Below, in pieces: positions 7,879 to 8,037 of a stretch of DNA of 8,037 bases. This DNA comes from Melioribacteraceae bacterium. GTDB taxonomy: Bacteria; Bacteroidota; Ignavibacteria; Ignavibacteriales; Melioribacteraceae. Position numbers and translations under genes: made by a program. The stretch is from positions 1-8,037 of the forward strand of contig WGAL01000103.1 in NCBI GenBank assembly GCA_015494845.1. Reading direction: 5' to 3'. The first letter of the stretch is position 1. Every line of letters starts with the position of its first letter. The notes beneath the pieces were generated by a model, which worked only from the letters and a program-made list of their open reading frames with translations, was not told the DNA's origin and did not search any database.

Positions 7879-7997
7879 AAAAATTCTGTAATTTTTTTCG
7901 TTTGGTTGCTTTGCCGGTTCTTGTTTTTAAAAAATTCAAAACGAAATTTCATTTCAAATTTGAACACATAAAATAGCAAATTGCCGTAAAATGATTT
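7879..7997 (-). promoter_or_regulatory. Probable promoter region of the five-gene block
   Basis: This very AT-rich gap lies between the upstream terminator and the GH13 start, so it is where the block's promoter should be. On the minus strand a TTGAAA (7957-7952) could serve as a -35 element, but the sequence 17 bases on is only a T run, and TTTAAA sits at 20 bases. I also saw no good match to the Bacteroidota-type TAnnTTTG element. The region is supported by position; the exact promoter is not. Confidence 0.4.
7953..7964. repeat. Perfect 12-bp palindrome, possible operator
   Basis: The bases TTCAAATTTGAA equal their own reverse complement. A second, shorter perfect palindrome, GAAATTTC, lies three bases to the left at 7943-7950. 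Both are upstream of the GH13 gene and overlap the only -35-like hexamer. They could bind a dimeric regulator, but short palindromes are common by chance in AT-rich DNA. Confidence 0.3.
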
Positions 7998-8024
7998 AAA
8001 AAAAAGCCCGCTTTTACAGCGGGC
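7998..8024 (-). terminator. Rho-independent terminator of the gene beyond the right edge
   Basis: Read on the minus strand, the sequence is GCCCGC, a 7-base loop (TGTAAAA), GCGGGC, then eight T. The six-pair stem is perfect and all G-C, and it is followed directly by the U tract. On the plus strand the stem is followed by AATTATT, so it is unlikely to work efficiently in that direction. It shows that the next gene to the right is also on the minus strand, ends close by, and is separate from the GH13 block. Confidence 0.9.
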
Positions 8025-8037
8025 AATTATTCGCAAA

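Noticed and set aside
7998..8024. Bidirectional terminator.
   Set aside because: Only the minus-strand side has a T tract (eight T). The other side is a mixed AT sequence.
7839..8036. A 65-codon minus-strand frame over the right-hand gap.
   Set aside because: It would begin next to and run through the terminator hairpin and T tract, then overlap the GH13 start in another frame. The translation is low-complexity Phe/Lys/Asn, as expected of AT-rich non-coding DNA.
1..8037. Mobile element, defence or toxin-antitoxin system, CRISPR array, tRNA or other RNA gene, riboswitch.
   Set aside because: I found no transposase, terminal inverted repeats, regularly spaced repeats, tRNA-like fold or small paired genes. 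The gaps are too short except for the 159-base right end, which is explained by a terminator and a promoter region.

Overview
The window is a single, densely packed gene block. All five genes lie on the minus strand, so transcription runs from high to low coordinates. The DNA is AT-rich (about 40% G+C, judged by eye on sample lines) and uses the standard code with ATG starts. Some genes have a clear Shine-Dalgarno sequence and others have none. The domain types suggest a free-living Gram-negative-type bacterium. The multi-membrane/GAF/SpoIIE phosphatase and the large cytoplasmic GH13 protein recall proteins of Acidobacteriota, Chloroflexota or Ignavibacteria-like lineages. That placement is from memory of families and is weak; no rRNA or marker gene is present.

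Layout from right (upstream) to left (downstream). At 7998-8024 is a textbook rho-independent terminator pointing left, which ends a gene lying beyond the right edge. The gap down to 7879 should hold the promoter of the block and contains a perfect 12-bp palindrome. Then follow: a 1175-residue cytoplasmic GH13 alpha-amylase-superfamily protein (7878-4351); an isoprenylcysteine-methyltransferase-like membrane protein (4358-3828, overlapping the GH13 gene by 8 bases); an 854-residue membrane PDZ/multi-TM/GAF/SpoIIE-type PP2C phosphatase (3818-1254); an MscS-type mechanosensitive channel (1239-406); and the first 134 codons of a YhhN/TMEM86-family (lysoplasmalogenase-like) membrane protein that runs off the left edge (402-1).

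The spacings (8-base overlap, then gaps of 9, 14 and 3 bases) and the lack of any internal terminator make one operon likely. Four of the five products are membrane proteins, and two resemble enzymes acting on membrane-associated substrates. A reasonable but unproven reading is a membrane or osmotic homeostasis cluster: a periplasmic PDZ sensor linked to a cytoplasmic phosphatase, a tension-gated channel, a lipid-handling enzyme, and a glucan-active enzyme that might affect compatible solutes or reserve glucan. No phosphatase partner (anti-sigma kinase or STAS antagonist) is visible.

I found no mobile element, CRISPR array, RNA gene, or sign of recent transfer. The most unusual items are the GH13 enzyme (His of the fourth conserved region replaced by Pro, plus large uncharacterised helical extensions) and the architecture of the phosphatase.
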